From positions 1 through 32,188 of the forward strand of contig JADHXQ010000060.1 of NCBI GenBank assembly GCA_016782885.1: a stretch of 32,188 nt of DNA. The letters are read 5' to 3'. The translations under genes were made by a program, and so were the position numbers. Under the pieces are notes generated by a model, which saw only the letters and a list, made by a program, of their open reading frames with translations, had not been told where the DNA came from and did no database searches. Positions 24,564-32,089 of this stretch are shown here, in pieces (position 1 is the stretch's first letter; each line of letters begins with the position of its first letter). The DNA is from Phycisphaerae bacterium (GTDB lineage: Bacteria > Planctomycetota > Phycisphaerae > SM23-33).

Positions 24564-24869
24564 TCAAGATACTTGTTGTCGCTTCTGGTCTGCCTCGAAT
24601 TTCCGTTCCGTCAAGTTTAAGTCGATCACGGCCAGGAATTGGATGTTCTCGATCTTCATCAGTTCCGTCGCGACACGAAACAACTCCGTACGGTCGATGC
24701 CATGTCTCTGGCACAGTACCGTTAGTTCTTTGTCAGCCTGTCGGTTCGCGGCATCCGTGCGTTGTTTCTCCAGGAATTTGGCGATAGGGTATCCAATAAA
24801 CGCGCCAAGTACGGCCACACCGACCACAGGCCGCCAATCACCTTCCGGTCGTGCGAAGACAGCCGCCAC
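24564..24869 (-). CDS. small membrane protein, 5' end abutting a repeat
   Basis: The 101-residue product from a GTG start has one clear transmembrane helix (WRPVVGVAVLGAFIGYPIAKF, about 12-32), then a cytoplasmic helical, Lys/Arg/Gln-rich tail. The frame stays open upstream of the GTG and encodes another hydrophobic run (CFLLLWVGAIVAAVF). The gene may therefore have had two helices and lost its start where the family III repeat begins. No good ribosome binding site was found at the GTG. Function unknown. Confidence 0.5.
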   Translation of the reverse strand: MAAVFARPEGDWRPVVGVAVLGAFIGYPIAKFLEKQRTDAANRQADKELTVLCQRHGIDRTELFRVATELMKIENIQFLAVIDLNLTERKFEADQKRQQVS

Positions 24870-24887
24870 GATTGCGCCTACCCAGAG

Positions 24888-25001
24888 CAGGAGAAAGCAG
24901 TAAGTAGAAAGTAGAGCAAAACAACTTACGCCTGCCGGGAATCCGGCGTTCCGTGGCGACCGAACTTCTCCTGCGGTCTACTTTCTACTCTCTACTTTCA
25001 C
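24888..25001. repeat. family III heptad dyad repeat
   Basis: GCAGGAGAA and AGTAGAAAGTAGAG (left, 24888-24917) are matched by TTCTCCTGC and CTACTTTCTACTCTCTACTT (right, 24966-25001). The order is B-A...B'-A', not nested. The centre has a CCGGGAATCCGG palindrome. The architecture resembles families I and II but the sequence is unrelated. Confidence 0.75.
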
Positions 25002-25071
25002 GAAAAGCGACATAGGCTTTGTCTGAAAACAAGTTATCGATGCCAGAATGAAAATTCACACCCGTGCGCAT

Positions 25072-25315
25072 GGGTGCATCCCATCTCAGTAGGTAGATTG
25101 TCACAATAGGGTTCGGCCAGGTTTTCTCATGTCAGCCACGGGCGCAAGCCCTCACCTTTACCCACATCTCAGAGTTCGGGGTGCAAGGCGAAGGTTCTTT
25201 GCGACCGTGGCTGACATGAGAAAACCTGGATGAGCCCTCTGGAGGGCTCCACGGTCGCACAATATGGACGCCAAACAGGATTGTAACAATCTACCTACTC
25301 AAACGGGATGCACCC
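25072..25315. mobile_element. 244-bp MITE-like palindromic element
   Basis: The terminal inverted repeats of 30 bp (GGGTGCATCCC...AGTAGGTAGATTGT) match at about 27 positions. Inside them, a second inverted repeat of 22 bp (AGGTTTTCTCATGTCAGCCACG at 25119-25140, its complement at 25206-25227) is perfect. Further hairpins are GGGC-GCAA-GCCC, GAGCCCTC/GAGGGCTC and GCGACCGTGG/CCACGGTCGC. No transposase ORF is present and no clean target-site duplication was seen. A non-autonomous transposon is the simplest reading; a structured RNA is the alternative. Confidence 0.7.
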
Positions 25316-25342
25316 GCGGCGCTGGTTGTGCTGATGGAGGTC

Positions 25343-25371
25343 TTGACCTGTGCCGACGTCTCGGGGACAAT
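25343..25371 (+). promoter_or_regulatory. putative promoter of the secreted-protein operon
   Basis: TTGACC (25343-25348) and GACAAT (25366-25371) are 17 bp apart, 41 bp before the ATG at 25413 and just outside the MITE-like element. The spacing and the GACAATA heptamer match the site before 12318. Confidence 0.45.
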
Positions 25372-25412
25372 ATGCCGAATGAGCCGGTTCACACCAGAGA
25401 AAGGAAGAAACC

Positions 25413-26921
25413 ATGGCAAGTTCAATGATGCTGATGATGGCGCTGATGGGTGGTGGGGGTGCAAACGACCTGGCCGATTTCATCGACACCAACTCCTACT
25501 GGGCTCTGCAGAGCGTTGAAGTTACTCTCCCCGCGATGAAGGCCCAACTCGCCTCCGCCGATGCCTCCGCCGCCGTCACGCTGTGCAAAGACCTCATTGG
25601 CGACGATGAAGCAAAGAGTCGCGCCGCGGCCGCAAAGATCAAGTCGATCGGAATGGCCGCCATGCCGCATCTGGAGAAAGCCGCCCGCGACGCCCAGGGC
25701 AAACCTGAAAAAGCCGCCCGCGTTCAGAACCTTATCGGGCAGCTTTACGCCAACGTGCAGGGTCCGGCAGTGCGGCGACTGATGGCGATTCGAACGCTTG
25801 GCGAACTTAAGAAACGCGACGCGCTGGCGACCCTCCAACCGCTTCTGAAATCAAAAATCCTGTTCGAGGCCGAGTACGCTCGCGCCGCGATTGCTGCAAT
25901 CGAGGGCAAGGAATTCAAGCGCCCGGGCCTGCTCGCCAAGGAGCGGATGAAGGATATCTGGCTCCTGCCGGCCGGCTGCGGCGTGGTCGGTCAGGTGACC
26001 ATACCCCCGGGCAAGCCCATCGACATAGCCAAGGTGATTAAAACGATGGGATCGATGGGCGGAGGCGGGCAGAAACCGCAAGATATGCTTCCCCAGCTTA
26101 CCTCGATGATCGTCATGGCCGCGGGGCAGGTGGGCAACGTCCGTATTGATGCGGTCACTATCGGCGTGGCCGACGACGTCGGAAACCGGAGCGGTTTTGT
26201 GGTGGTGATCGTCCGCGGGCTCTACGATACGAAGGCCCTGAAGCAAATGCTCCTGCAGGCCGCCCGGAGCAATACCGAGACCATCGACGGTACGGAGGTC
26301 TTCAAGCCTGACAATGAATTCGCAATCTTCCTGCCCTCGTCCGATCGCCTGGTCCTGGTCGCCGGACCTCGCAAGGCCCAGACGCCCGTCGCCGAGATGA
26401 TCGCCGCGGTCAAGGCGGGCAAGGGCGCGCTTGCCGCCGACAGCGACATGGGCAAGCTCATCAAGACCGTCGACACCACCTCGCCGATATGGGCGGCCTC
26501 GAAGCTGTCGGAGACCTATCGCAAGGAATCGCTGCTTGCACCGTTCGATACGATGACGATGACGTCCAAAATCGCCAATGGCATGCAGACCTTTAAGCTG
26601 GTGGCTGTCGGGACCGACGCCGACAAGGTAGCCCAGGCTGTCAAGGAGTTCGACGGGCACATGGCCGAAGGACGCAGGGAAACCGCCAAGCATGCCGAGC
26701 GCATGCCCGCGATCAAACCGATGGCCGATTTCATCGCGAGCATCAAGGCAAAGGCCGACGGCACGGAAGTTACCGTCACCGCCAGCATGAAAGGCAGTTC
26801 GGCGTTAATGGGAATGTTCATGCCGATGATGATGTTGCATGCAGAAGGTCCCGTGGATCATGGCCCGATCGAGAAACATGACGATGCCGTCGAAGTGAAA
26901 CCCGCCCCCGGTCCGCGATGA
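25413..26921 (+). CDS. hypothetical protein with HEAT-like N-terminal half
   Basis: This 502-residue protein has an excellent ribosome binding site (AAAGGAAG). It begins with an unusual Met-rich segment (MASSMMLMMALMGGGG) that may be a short membrane-inserting or signal-like stretch, though it lacks a basic start. Residues about 50-170 form helical pairs with HEAT-like spacing (KIKSIGMAAMPHLEKAA; AIRTLGELKKRDALATLQ). The C-terminal 300 residues are alpha/beta with no recognised motif. The tail is acidic/Pro-rich, and a second Met-rich run (MGMFMPMMMLH) lies near the end. It leads a same-strand run with 26-45 bp gaps. Confidence 0.8.
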   Translation: MASSMMLMMALMGGGGANDLADFIDTNSYWALQSVEVTLPAMKAQLASADASAAVTLCKDLIGDDEAKSRAAAAKIKSIGMAAMPHLEKAARDAQGKPEKAARVQNLIGQLYANVQGPAVRRLMAIRTLGELKKRDALATLQPLLKSKILFEAEYARAAIAAIEGKEFKRPGLLAKERMKDIWLLPAGCGVVGQVTIPPGKPIDIAKVIKTMGSMGGGGQKPQDMLPQLTSMIVMAAGQVGNVRIDAVTIGVADDVGNRSGFVVVIVRGLYDTKALKQMLLQAARSNTETIDGTEVFKPDNEFAIFLPSSDRLVLVAGPRKAQTPVAEMIAAVKAGKGALAADSDMGKLIKTVDTTSPIWAASKLSETYRKESLLAPFDTMTMTSKIANGMQTFKLVAVGTDADKVAQAVKEFDGHMAEGRRETAKHAERMPAIKPMADFIASIKAKADGTEVTVTASMKGSSALMGMFMPMMMLHAEGPVDHGPIEKHDDAVEVKPAPGPR

Positions 26922-26947
26922 TCGGTTGTCGGGCGAGGGATGCGTAA

Positions 26948-28066
26948 ATGAACAGGCGTCTGACAATCGTGCTCATTGTCCTGCTGCCGGGCGGGGGTGC
27001 TGTCGCCAAATATACCCCGAGGTCCAAATCGCCGCCTAAACCGCCGCCCGATCTCTGCAAGGATACGATCGATCCGTACAGACCGTCCATCCAGAAGTCC
27101 CGCTTCTTCCAGGCCGCCGGCGCCGACAACGAACTGACCGAAGCCGAATTCAACGCCAACAAAGCCAAGCCGAACAGTTTCGTTCGCCGCTTCGATTCGT
27201 GGAGGGCCCTGAGCGCCTTCGACAAGGACAGCAACAAGTCGATCGACTGGCTCGAGGCCGACGCCTACCGGTACGCTATTCGCAAGAGAGTGCTCGCGGC
27301 CTACGATACCAACGCCGACGGTAAGCTTTCGGGCGGCGAACGCACCAAGGCCAATACGGACCTCGCCCGCGGGCGGGTCCCAGCGCCGCCCAAATCCACA
27401 CACAAGTCCCCCAAAGCCCACTCCGGGTCAGGCACCGACAACGAAGCCGAGCGGTCGAGGCTCAAGGCCCAACTCGACGCCATCCGCAAGAAGCTATACC
27501 ACTCGCCTGCCGTCGCGAAATTGCGGGGGGCCTGCGAAGCGGCGGAACGCACTTACGAGAAGGCCAAGGAGGCGCCTGGCATCGTCGAGGCCCGCAAACC
27601 GTACGATGCGGCCAGGCAGGCTTACGAGAAGGCCCGCGAAAACACACCCGAAGCCAGGATGTACGAAAAGCTCAAGAAGGCCTACTACGACGCTTATCAC
27701 AACATGCCCGAGTACAAGGCCTATCGTGCGGCCCGCGATGCACTCAATCACGGCGGGAATCGAGCCGCCTACGAACGCGCCAAAAGCATCTACGAAGCCC
27801 GGAGGGTTAAAATCCCCGAATACGCGGACTACAAAACCGCCCGGGAAGCACGCGAAAAAGCCGCCGCCGCCACCGGTGAATACAAGGACCTCCAGGACGC
27901 CGAGAAGGCCTACCGCCAAGTCTACGAGAATCTCCTCACCCGCGAGCGAAAAGTCCGGGACGATGCCCGACAAGCCCGCGACGCAAAAGTAGAGCAACTA
28001 CTCAAAGTCGACCCAACTGCCAGAACGATCTGCAAACGCCTGAAAAAGATCGAAGCCAAACACTGA
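26948..28066 (+). CDS. secreted EF-hand protein with helical repeats
   Basis: This 372-residue exported protein has a Sec signal of about 20 residues (MNRRLTIVLIVLL...GAVAK). Two canonical calcium-binding EF loops follow, DKDSNKSIDWLE (near 92) and DTNADGKLSGGE (near 120), and a weaker GADNELTEAEF site precedes them. After a Pro/Ser/Lys linker, residues 165-370 are charged helical repeats of about 20-27 residues with the pattern Pro-Glu, Arg-x-Ala, Ala-x3-Tyr (PEYKAYRAARDA; PEYADYKTAREA). These resemble the secreted protein at 12318-13292. A calcium-dependent envelope or matrix scaffold is inferred. GAGGG precedes the ATG; it lies 26 bp after the previous gene. Confidence 0.88.
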   Translation: MNRRLTIVLIVLLPGGGAVAKYTPRSKSPPKPPPDLCKDTIDPYRPSIQKSRFFQAAGADNELTEAEFNANKAKPNSFVRRFDSWRALSAFDKDSNKSIDWLEADAYRYAIRKRVLAAYDTNADGKLSGGERTKANTDLARGRVPAPPKSTHKSPKAHSGSGTDNEAERSRLKAQLDAIRKKLYHSPAVAKLRGACEAAERTYEKAKEAPGIVEARKPYDAARQAYEKARENTPEARMYEKLKKAYYDAYHNMPEYKAYRAARDALNHGGNRAAYERAKSIYEARRVKIPEYADYKTAREAREKAAAATGEYKDLQDAEKAYRQVYENLLTRERKVRDDARQARDAKVEQLLKVDPTARTICKRLKKIEAKH

Positions 28067-28111
28067 CAACGCGAAGCTGTCCTTCGCGCGACGCCGTCGG
28101 GGAAATCCCGG

Positions 28112-28894
28112 ATGAAATGCCACCTCGCAATCATTACCGCATGCCTGACTGCATCCTTTGTTGCGGGCGATGCCGCCGCTGCTCAGAAGAGTGTCGGTTC
28201 GTGTCTTGCCTCCCTGGAGTACGGTAATCCCGTCGCGCGACGCAACGCGGTGTGGTTTCTCGGGCGTCTGGGCCGGTCGGACCGCGAGAAAGTAGGGGGG
28301 CATCTGCTGGGACTGCTGGGCGACCGCGACAGGAGCGTGCAACTCGCGGCCGCCGCGGCGCTGGGGCGATGCGGGGAAACCGCCGTCGATGCCCTCTGGA
28401 AACTCCTCGATGATTCGGACGCAAAGACAAGGCAAGTGGCGGCGGATGCTCTCGCGGGAATGGGTTTCGCTGCTGTACCCGGACTCATCAAGGCACTGGG
28501 CGGCAGGGACCCGGAGGGGCTGAAACAGGCGATTGGAATACTCGGTAAGGCCGGTCCCTCTGCAAAGGCCGCCATACCTCTTCTCGTGAAGATGCTGGAT
28601 AACGATGATCTCCACCTGGATGCACTGGAGGCGTTGGGCGGGATGATGCCCGCCTCGAAATCCGTGCTGATCGAGATGCTGCAGGACACCGACCCGGTCC
28701 GTCGAAAGCAGGGGGCACACGCTCTCGGCAGCGGCGGCCGGCGGTCCCAAAGCGCCATCGCCGACTTGATCAAAGCACTTTCAGGCAAATGCCCAAGGAC
28801 CTCGGGCCGGTCAGGTATACCGTTGATGATCCGACGTCCGGAGGGCATGGGGATCAACTGGAGGTGCTGCTCCGCCAAATCAGGGAGCTGGTAA
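28112..28894 (+). CDS. secreted HEAT-repeat protein, probably frameshifted at its 3' end
   Basis: After a Sec signal (MKCHLAIITACL...AAAAQ), residues 27-226 are HEAT/PBS-type repeats (ARRNAVWFLGRLG; VQLAAAAALGRCGETAVDAL; TRQVAADALAGMGFAAVPGL; DALEALGGMMPASKSVLIEM). From about residue 227 (near 28788) the frame turns into Arg/Cys/Trp-rich sequence with poor codon use and stops at 28894. At the same place the neighbouring frame becomes strongly coding (28789-29778). The simplest reading is one original gene of about 555 codons broken by a frameshift near 28780-28800. Confidence 0.8.
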   Translation: MKCHLAIITACLTASFVAGDAAAAQKSVGSCLASLEYGNPVARRNAVWFLGRLGRSDREKVGGHLLGLLGDRDRSVQLAAAAALGRCGETAVDALWKLLDDSDAKTRQVAADALAGMGFAAVPGLIKALGGRDPEGLKQAIGILGKAGPSAKAAIPLLVKMLDNDDLHLDALEALGGMMPASKSVLIEMLQDTDPVRRKQGAHALGSGGRRSQSAIADLIKALSGKCPRTSGRSGIPLMIRRPEGMGINWRCCSAKSGSW

Positions 28895-29778
28895 AGGGCG
28901 TTCCGATATATTGCGCTGCGGTACATACTCCGTGGGAAGGTTCTTATCGAGTGCGTCTGTGGAGTGAGTCCGGTCGCCTGCTGGCCCAGCGCATCATTAG
29001 AGTCAACGGGCCTCGGGTCTGCTATTGGCAGGGTTTCGTCAGGAGGATGCAGGTCAGGGGCGACGGCCGGGCGGACATCAGCGCGGAGATCGATACTCAC
29101 CCCGAGCAACTGTTCCCGACCTACGGCGGACAAGACGTACTGTGGATATTCAAGAAGGATGAGAAAGTTGCTCTTGCCCGTCACAACGTTAAGGGCCGAC
29201 CGCGGGGCATACCCCTGCCCGGGCGCCTGCCGGTGGAGGAGTTCTACAAACGTCAAATGAGACCGCCGAACACCGATCCCAAAACGCCTGTTGAACTGCT
29301 GAAAGTCTCGCTGGGCAAGAACGGCAAGCTCGAAGTAGTCATCAAACGTCTGCTCATCAACAAGCGGCTCGACGAAGTCCTGCTGGCAAGATGGTGGGTT
29401 AACGGGCAGCCTGTCAAACCGCCTCCCGCCGACTTCGCACTAGAGGTCGATAGGCAAGATATGCTTGAGGCCATCCACGAGGTGGCCGATCCGACCACGA
29501 GCGTCCACGTGGACCTCCCGTCGCTGCCGCAGCATATCAAGGCCAAGGCCGGAGACCTCATTTCGCTGCAACTGATGTACTGTCCCGGCGGCAGCGAAGA
29601 ACTCCCCGCGGGCCGCCACGGAGGGGGTCGCGAGCAATTGAAGATGTGGATGGAAGCCTGGGATGGTATCCGGGGCGCCAGCGTCCCGCTCCTGAGCAAC
29701 CGCCTGGAGTTCAAACTCACCAACAAGATGGTTTTTGACATGAAGCGCAATCGAAATAAACGCTCGCAGGTGAAGTAA
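28789..29778 (+). CDS. C-terminal part of the HEAT-repeat gene, or overlapping hypothetical gene
   Basis: This 329-residue frame starts at an ATG with no good ribosome binding site and no signal peptide, and overlaps the previous gene by 106 bp. The protein is rich in beta strands and Trp/Arg (AAVHTPWEGSYRVRLWSES; RRMQVRGDGRADISAEID). Its second half has a conserved-looking segment (VEVVIKRLLINKRLDEVLLARWWVNG-like, with VNGQPVKPPPADF). Missing export and translation signals support its being the second domain of the exported HEAT protein. Its TAA overlaps the next ATG (TAATG), indicating coupling. Function unknown. Confidence 0.7.
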   Translation: MPKDLGPVRYTVDDPTSGGHGDQLEVLLRQIRELVKGVPIYCAAVHTPWEGSYRVRLWSESGRLLAQRIIRVNGPRVCYWQGFVRRMQVRGDGRADISAEIDTHPEQLFPTYGGQDVLWIFKKDEKVALARHNVKGRPRGIPLPGRLPVEEFYKRQMRPPNTDPKTPVELLKVSLGKNGKLEVVIKRLLINKRLDEVLLARWWVNGQPVKPPPADFALEVDRQDMLEAIHEVADPTTSVHVDLPSLPQHIKAKAGDLISLQLMYCPGGSEELPAGRHGGGREQLKMWMEAWDGIRGASVPLLSNRLEFKLTNKMVFDMKRNRNKRSQVK

Positions 29779-30665
29779 TGAAATACGGATTTCGACTGAC
29801 CAGCGTGCTTACGCTACCGGTTTTGCTGTTATTCGCTGTCGATTCGCGGGGCGGACCGGGCGCCGTTGACACCTCCAAGAGCCCTCATGTGAAACTGCGA
29901 AGCGTTTCGCCGGCCGATGTGCGGTGGACCACCGGCTTCTGGGCCGACCGCTTCGAACTCTGCCGCAAATCCATGCTTCCGACACTACACAACACCCTGC
30001 TCGATCCAAAGTGTTCGGCGCAGTTGAACCGGATCAGGTTCACCGCCGGTCTGCAGGACAAGAATCCGGGCGGAGTGGACTGGGCCGACGGCGACTGCTA
30101 CAAGTGGACCGAGAACGCCAAACTGAAGTTGAACGGGCGGAAGTTTTCCGGTGCGATCAAACCGGGCGCGTACGCGAAGATAAGTCGCAAATGGAACCCC
30201 GGCGACATCATCGAACTGGACCTGCCCATGCCGATACGCCTGATGGCCGCCAACCCAAAGGTCAGGAATCTGCGCGACAAGGTCGCCGTGATGCGCGGTC
30301 CGCTTGTCTATTGCCTGGAATTGCCGAAATCCGAAGGTGGTGAAAAGGTCTGGAACGATGGTGTGTTTCTTCCGGAGAACGTCGAACTGTCGCCCGAGCA
30401 TCGTAAAGGATTCCTGGGCGGAGTAACGGTTCTGAAGGGCAAGGCGCTGACGCACAAGGGGCGTGTGAAGTTTGTCAAAGACACCTCCGGCGCCGCGACG
30501 TCGAAAACATCGGCCGATTGGGGCGAGATGCTCTACAGGCCGCTCGTGCCGCGATCTCTCAAATACCCCGGCGACGGGCTTGTTGAGATATCGCTGATCC
30601 CTTATTACGCGTGGGCCAACCGCGGCCTGGCGATGATGGAAGTGTGGATACCACTGGCTCGATGA
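29778..30665 (+). pseudogene. GH127-like protein lacking the catalytic core
   Basis: This 295-residue product has a Sec signal (about 1-26). Residues 37-110 match the N-terminus of GH127/DUF1680 beta-L-arabinofuranosidases (TTGFWADRFELCRKSMLPTL; VDWADGDCYKW). Residues 111-295 match their C-terminal beta-sandwich (LKLNGRKF; GAYAKISRKWNPGDIIELDLPM; VAVMRGPLVYCLEL; PYYAWANRG). Full-length family members are about 600-650 residues; roughly 300 residues of the (alpha/alpha)6 barrel, with the catalytic Glu and Cys cluster, are absent at a junction near 30105-30125. The reading frame is preserved. It could be a decayed gene or a retained binding domain. AGGTGA lies before the ATG. Confidence 0.8.
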
Positions 30666-30725
30666 TCCGGTATAAAGCGATATAAAAGTTTTTTGATCCG
30701 ATTTCTCGGATCGTCGGGAGAATTC

Positions 30726-30754
30726 TTGACAGGACATGCTCGTGCGTCTATCTT
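30726..30754 (+). promoter_or_regulatory. promoter of the zinc-ribbon gene pair
   Basis: A perfect TTGACA (30726-30731) is 17 bp from TATCTT (30749-30754), leaving a leader of about 150 nt before 30914. A perfect hairpin (GATCCGA/TCGGATC, 30695-30712) lies just upstream, after the GH127 remnant, but without a following T-tract. Confidence 0.55.
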
Positions 30755-30913
30755 TTGCCCTTACACTTGCTCCCCATAGGGGCGTGGGCATAAGCACGGT
30801 CGCCAAATGACAAGGTGTTCCGTGACGCGAGGTTGCGAGACGAAGAACGTATCCTTCTTCCGCATGGTATCGGGAGAGGTTTTCTCAGGCGTTGTTTATG
30901 CAGGGAGTTTGAC

Positions 30914-31309
30914 ATGGGATGCAAGAATCACCCGAATGTGGTAGCGGCGGACCGTTGCGCTGGTTGTGCAGAGTCGTTCTGCCAGGACTGCCTCGTTGAT
31001 ATCGGGGGCCAGAAGTACTGCGGCTCCTGCAAGGTGATGGCCCTCCAGGGACGACCGGTTGCCGCGGCTGCAACCACACCGTGCAAAGAAGCTGATGAGG
31101 CGCTGAAGTACGCGATCATCGGTATCTTCTGTTTCGGTATTATCCTCGAGCCGATGGCGATTGCGAAAGCACTGAAGGCCAAGAACTTGATTAACGCCAG
31201 TCCCAATCTCACAGGTTCAGGCAAGGCCAACGCGGCGCTGATCATCGGAATCGTTGGCTTGATTCTGTGGGTTCTGGGTTTGTTCATGAGAATCTCTCAG
31301 ACAAGATAG
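30914..31309 (+). CDS. B-box-like zinc-ribbon membrane protein
   Basis: This 131-residue protein has an N-terminal metal-binding module with Cys3, His6, Cys15, Cys18, Cys23, Cys26, Cys36 and Cys39 (CKNHP; CAGCAESFCQDC; YCGSC). That is a cross-brace pattern like B-box fingers found before membrane domains in bacteria. Two hydrophobic helices follow (about 67-85 and 108-127). AGGGAG lies 8 nt before the ATG at 30914. It is followed 61 bp later by a second protein with the same module. A role in protein interaction at the membrane is inferred from topology. Confidence 0.85.
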   Translation: MGCKNHPNVVAADRCAGCAESFCQDCLVDIGGQKYCGSCKVMALQGRPVAAAATTPCKEADEALKYAIIGIFCFGIILEPMAIAKALKAKNLINASPNLTGSGKANAALIIGIVGLILWVLGLFMRISQTR

Positions 31310-31370
31310 CCGGGAGCGGCGTCAGACCGTATTGTTGGAGTCTGATATTCCGGACCACGTGAGGAGAGCA

Positions 31371-32012
31371 ATGGCAACATCTTGTCCAAAATGCGGATCG
31401 GGCCTGGAGAAACTGGACGACGAGAGGGTCCAGTGTTCCCAGTGCAACGCGCGTTATCGGATTCGGCGTCCTGAGAGCCCCCAGGCGGCGAATCCGTATG
31501 CATCACCGCTTGCGTCGGGCGACGCCCCTCCGAGCGTGTTTTCTGCGGCGCCGGTGGGTGTGGGGAGACCTTGCGTTAATCATCCCGGCGTACCTGCTAT
31601 CAGCCGATGCCGAGAGTGCCGCGCGGCGATCTGCTCTACGTGTGACTTCGCTTTTCCCGGAGGGGTCCATCTGTGTCCGAAATGTGCCACGTCGGCATCG
31701 AAGCAACTTCCCCCGAAGCGAAAGACTCTTGTTGGTATTGCCTACGCCCTGGCGATCTGGTGTACGGTGGGGACGGCATTGGTCCTCAGCGGCGCGTTTG
31801 CCAATTCGGTCACCAACCAGTCTGACCTCGAGGCCTTTGGGATGGCTGTCGGATACCTGGTCATGATTCCCGCGCTGATCGGTTGTGCGTTGGGGTTTGC
31901 GTGTCTGGACAAGCGGTTGGGCAATCCACCGGTGGTTATCGTCGCTGCGATCTGGAACACCATTCTGCTGGGGCTCTGGTTGGTGATGACGGTCATTGGG
32001 CTGACGTCCTAG
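31371..32012 (+). CDS. double zinc-ribbon multi-span membrane protein
   Basis: This 213-residue protein starts with a short rubredoxin-like ribbon (CPKCGSG and CSQCNARY; residues 5-29). After a Pro/Ala-rich linker comes a B-box-like module (CVNHPG; CRECRAAICSTC; LCPKC; about 68-107), then four hydrophobic helices to the C-terminus. The B-box-like part is homologous in pattern to the preceding gene product. The ATG at 31371 follows GAGGAGAGC. Together with the next gene it may belong to a cluster that continues past the window. Confidence 0.85.
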   Translation: MATSCPKCGSGLEKLDDERVQCSQCNARYRIRRPESPQAANPYASPLASGDAPPSVFSAAPVGVGRPCVNHPGVPAISRCRECRAAICSTCDFAFPGGVHLCPKCATSASKQLPPKRKTLVGIAYALAIWCTVGTALVLSGAFANSVTNQSDLEAFGMAVGYLVMIPALIGCALGFACLDKRLGNPPVVIVAAIWNTILLGLWLVMTVIGLTS

Positions 32013-32089
32013 GACGATGTCCCCGGCCGGATACGTAATTGTTGGTCCGCACGATGCGGGTTTGTTACTGCACTTTGGAGACGTATGAT

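Noticed and set aside
30695..30712. Rho-independent terminator
   Set aside because: The 7-bp hairpin is perfect but its T-tract precedes rather than follows it on the plus strand, and on the minus strand A residues follow.
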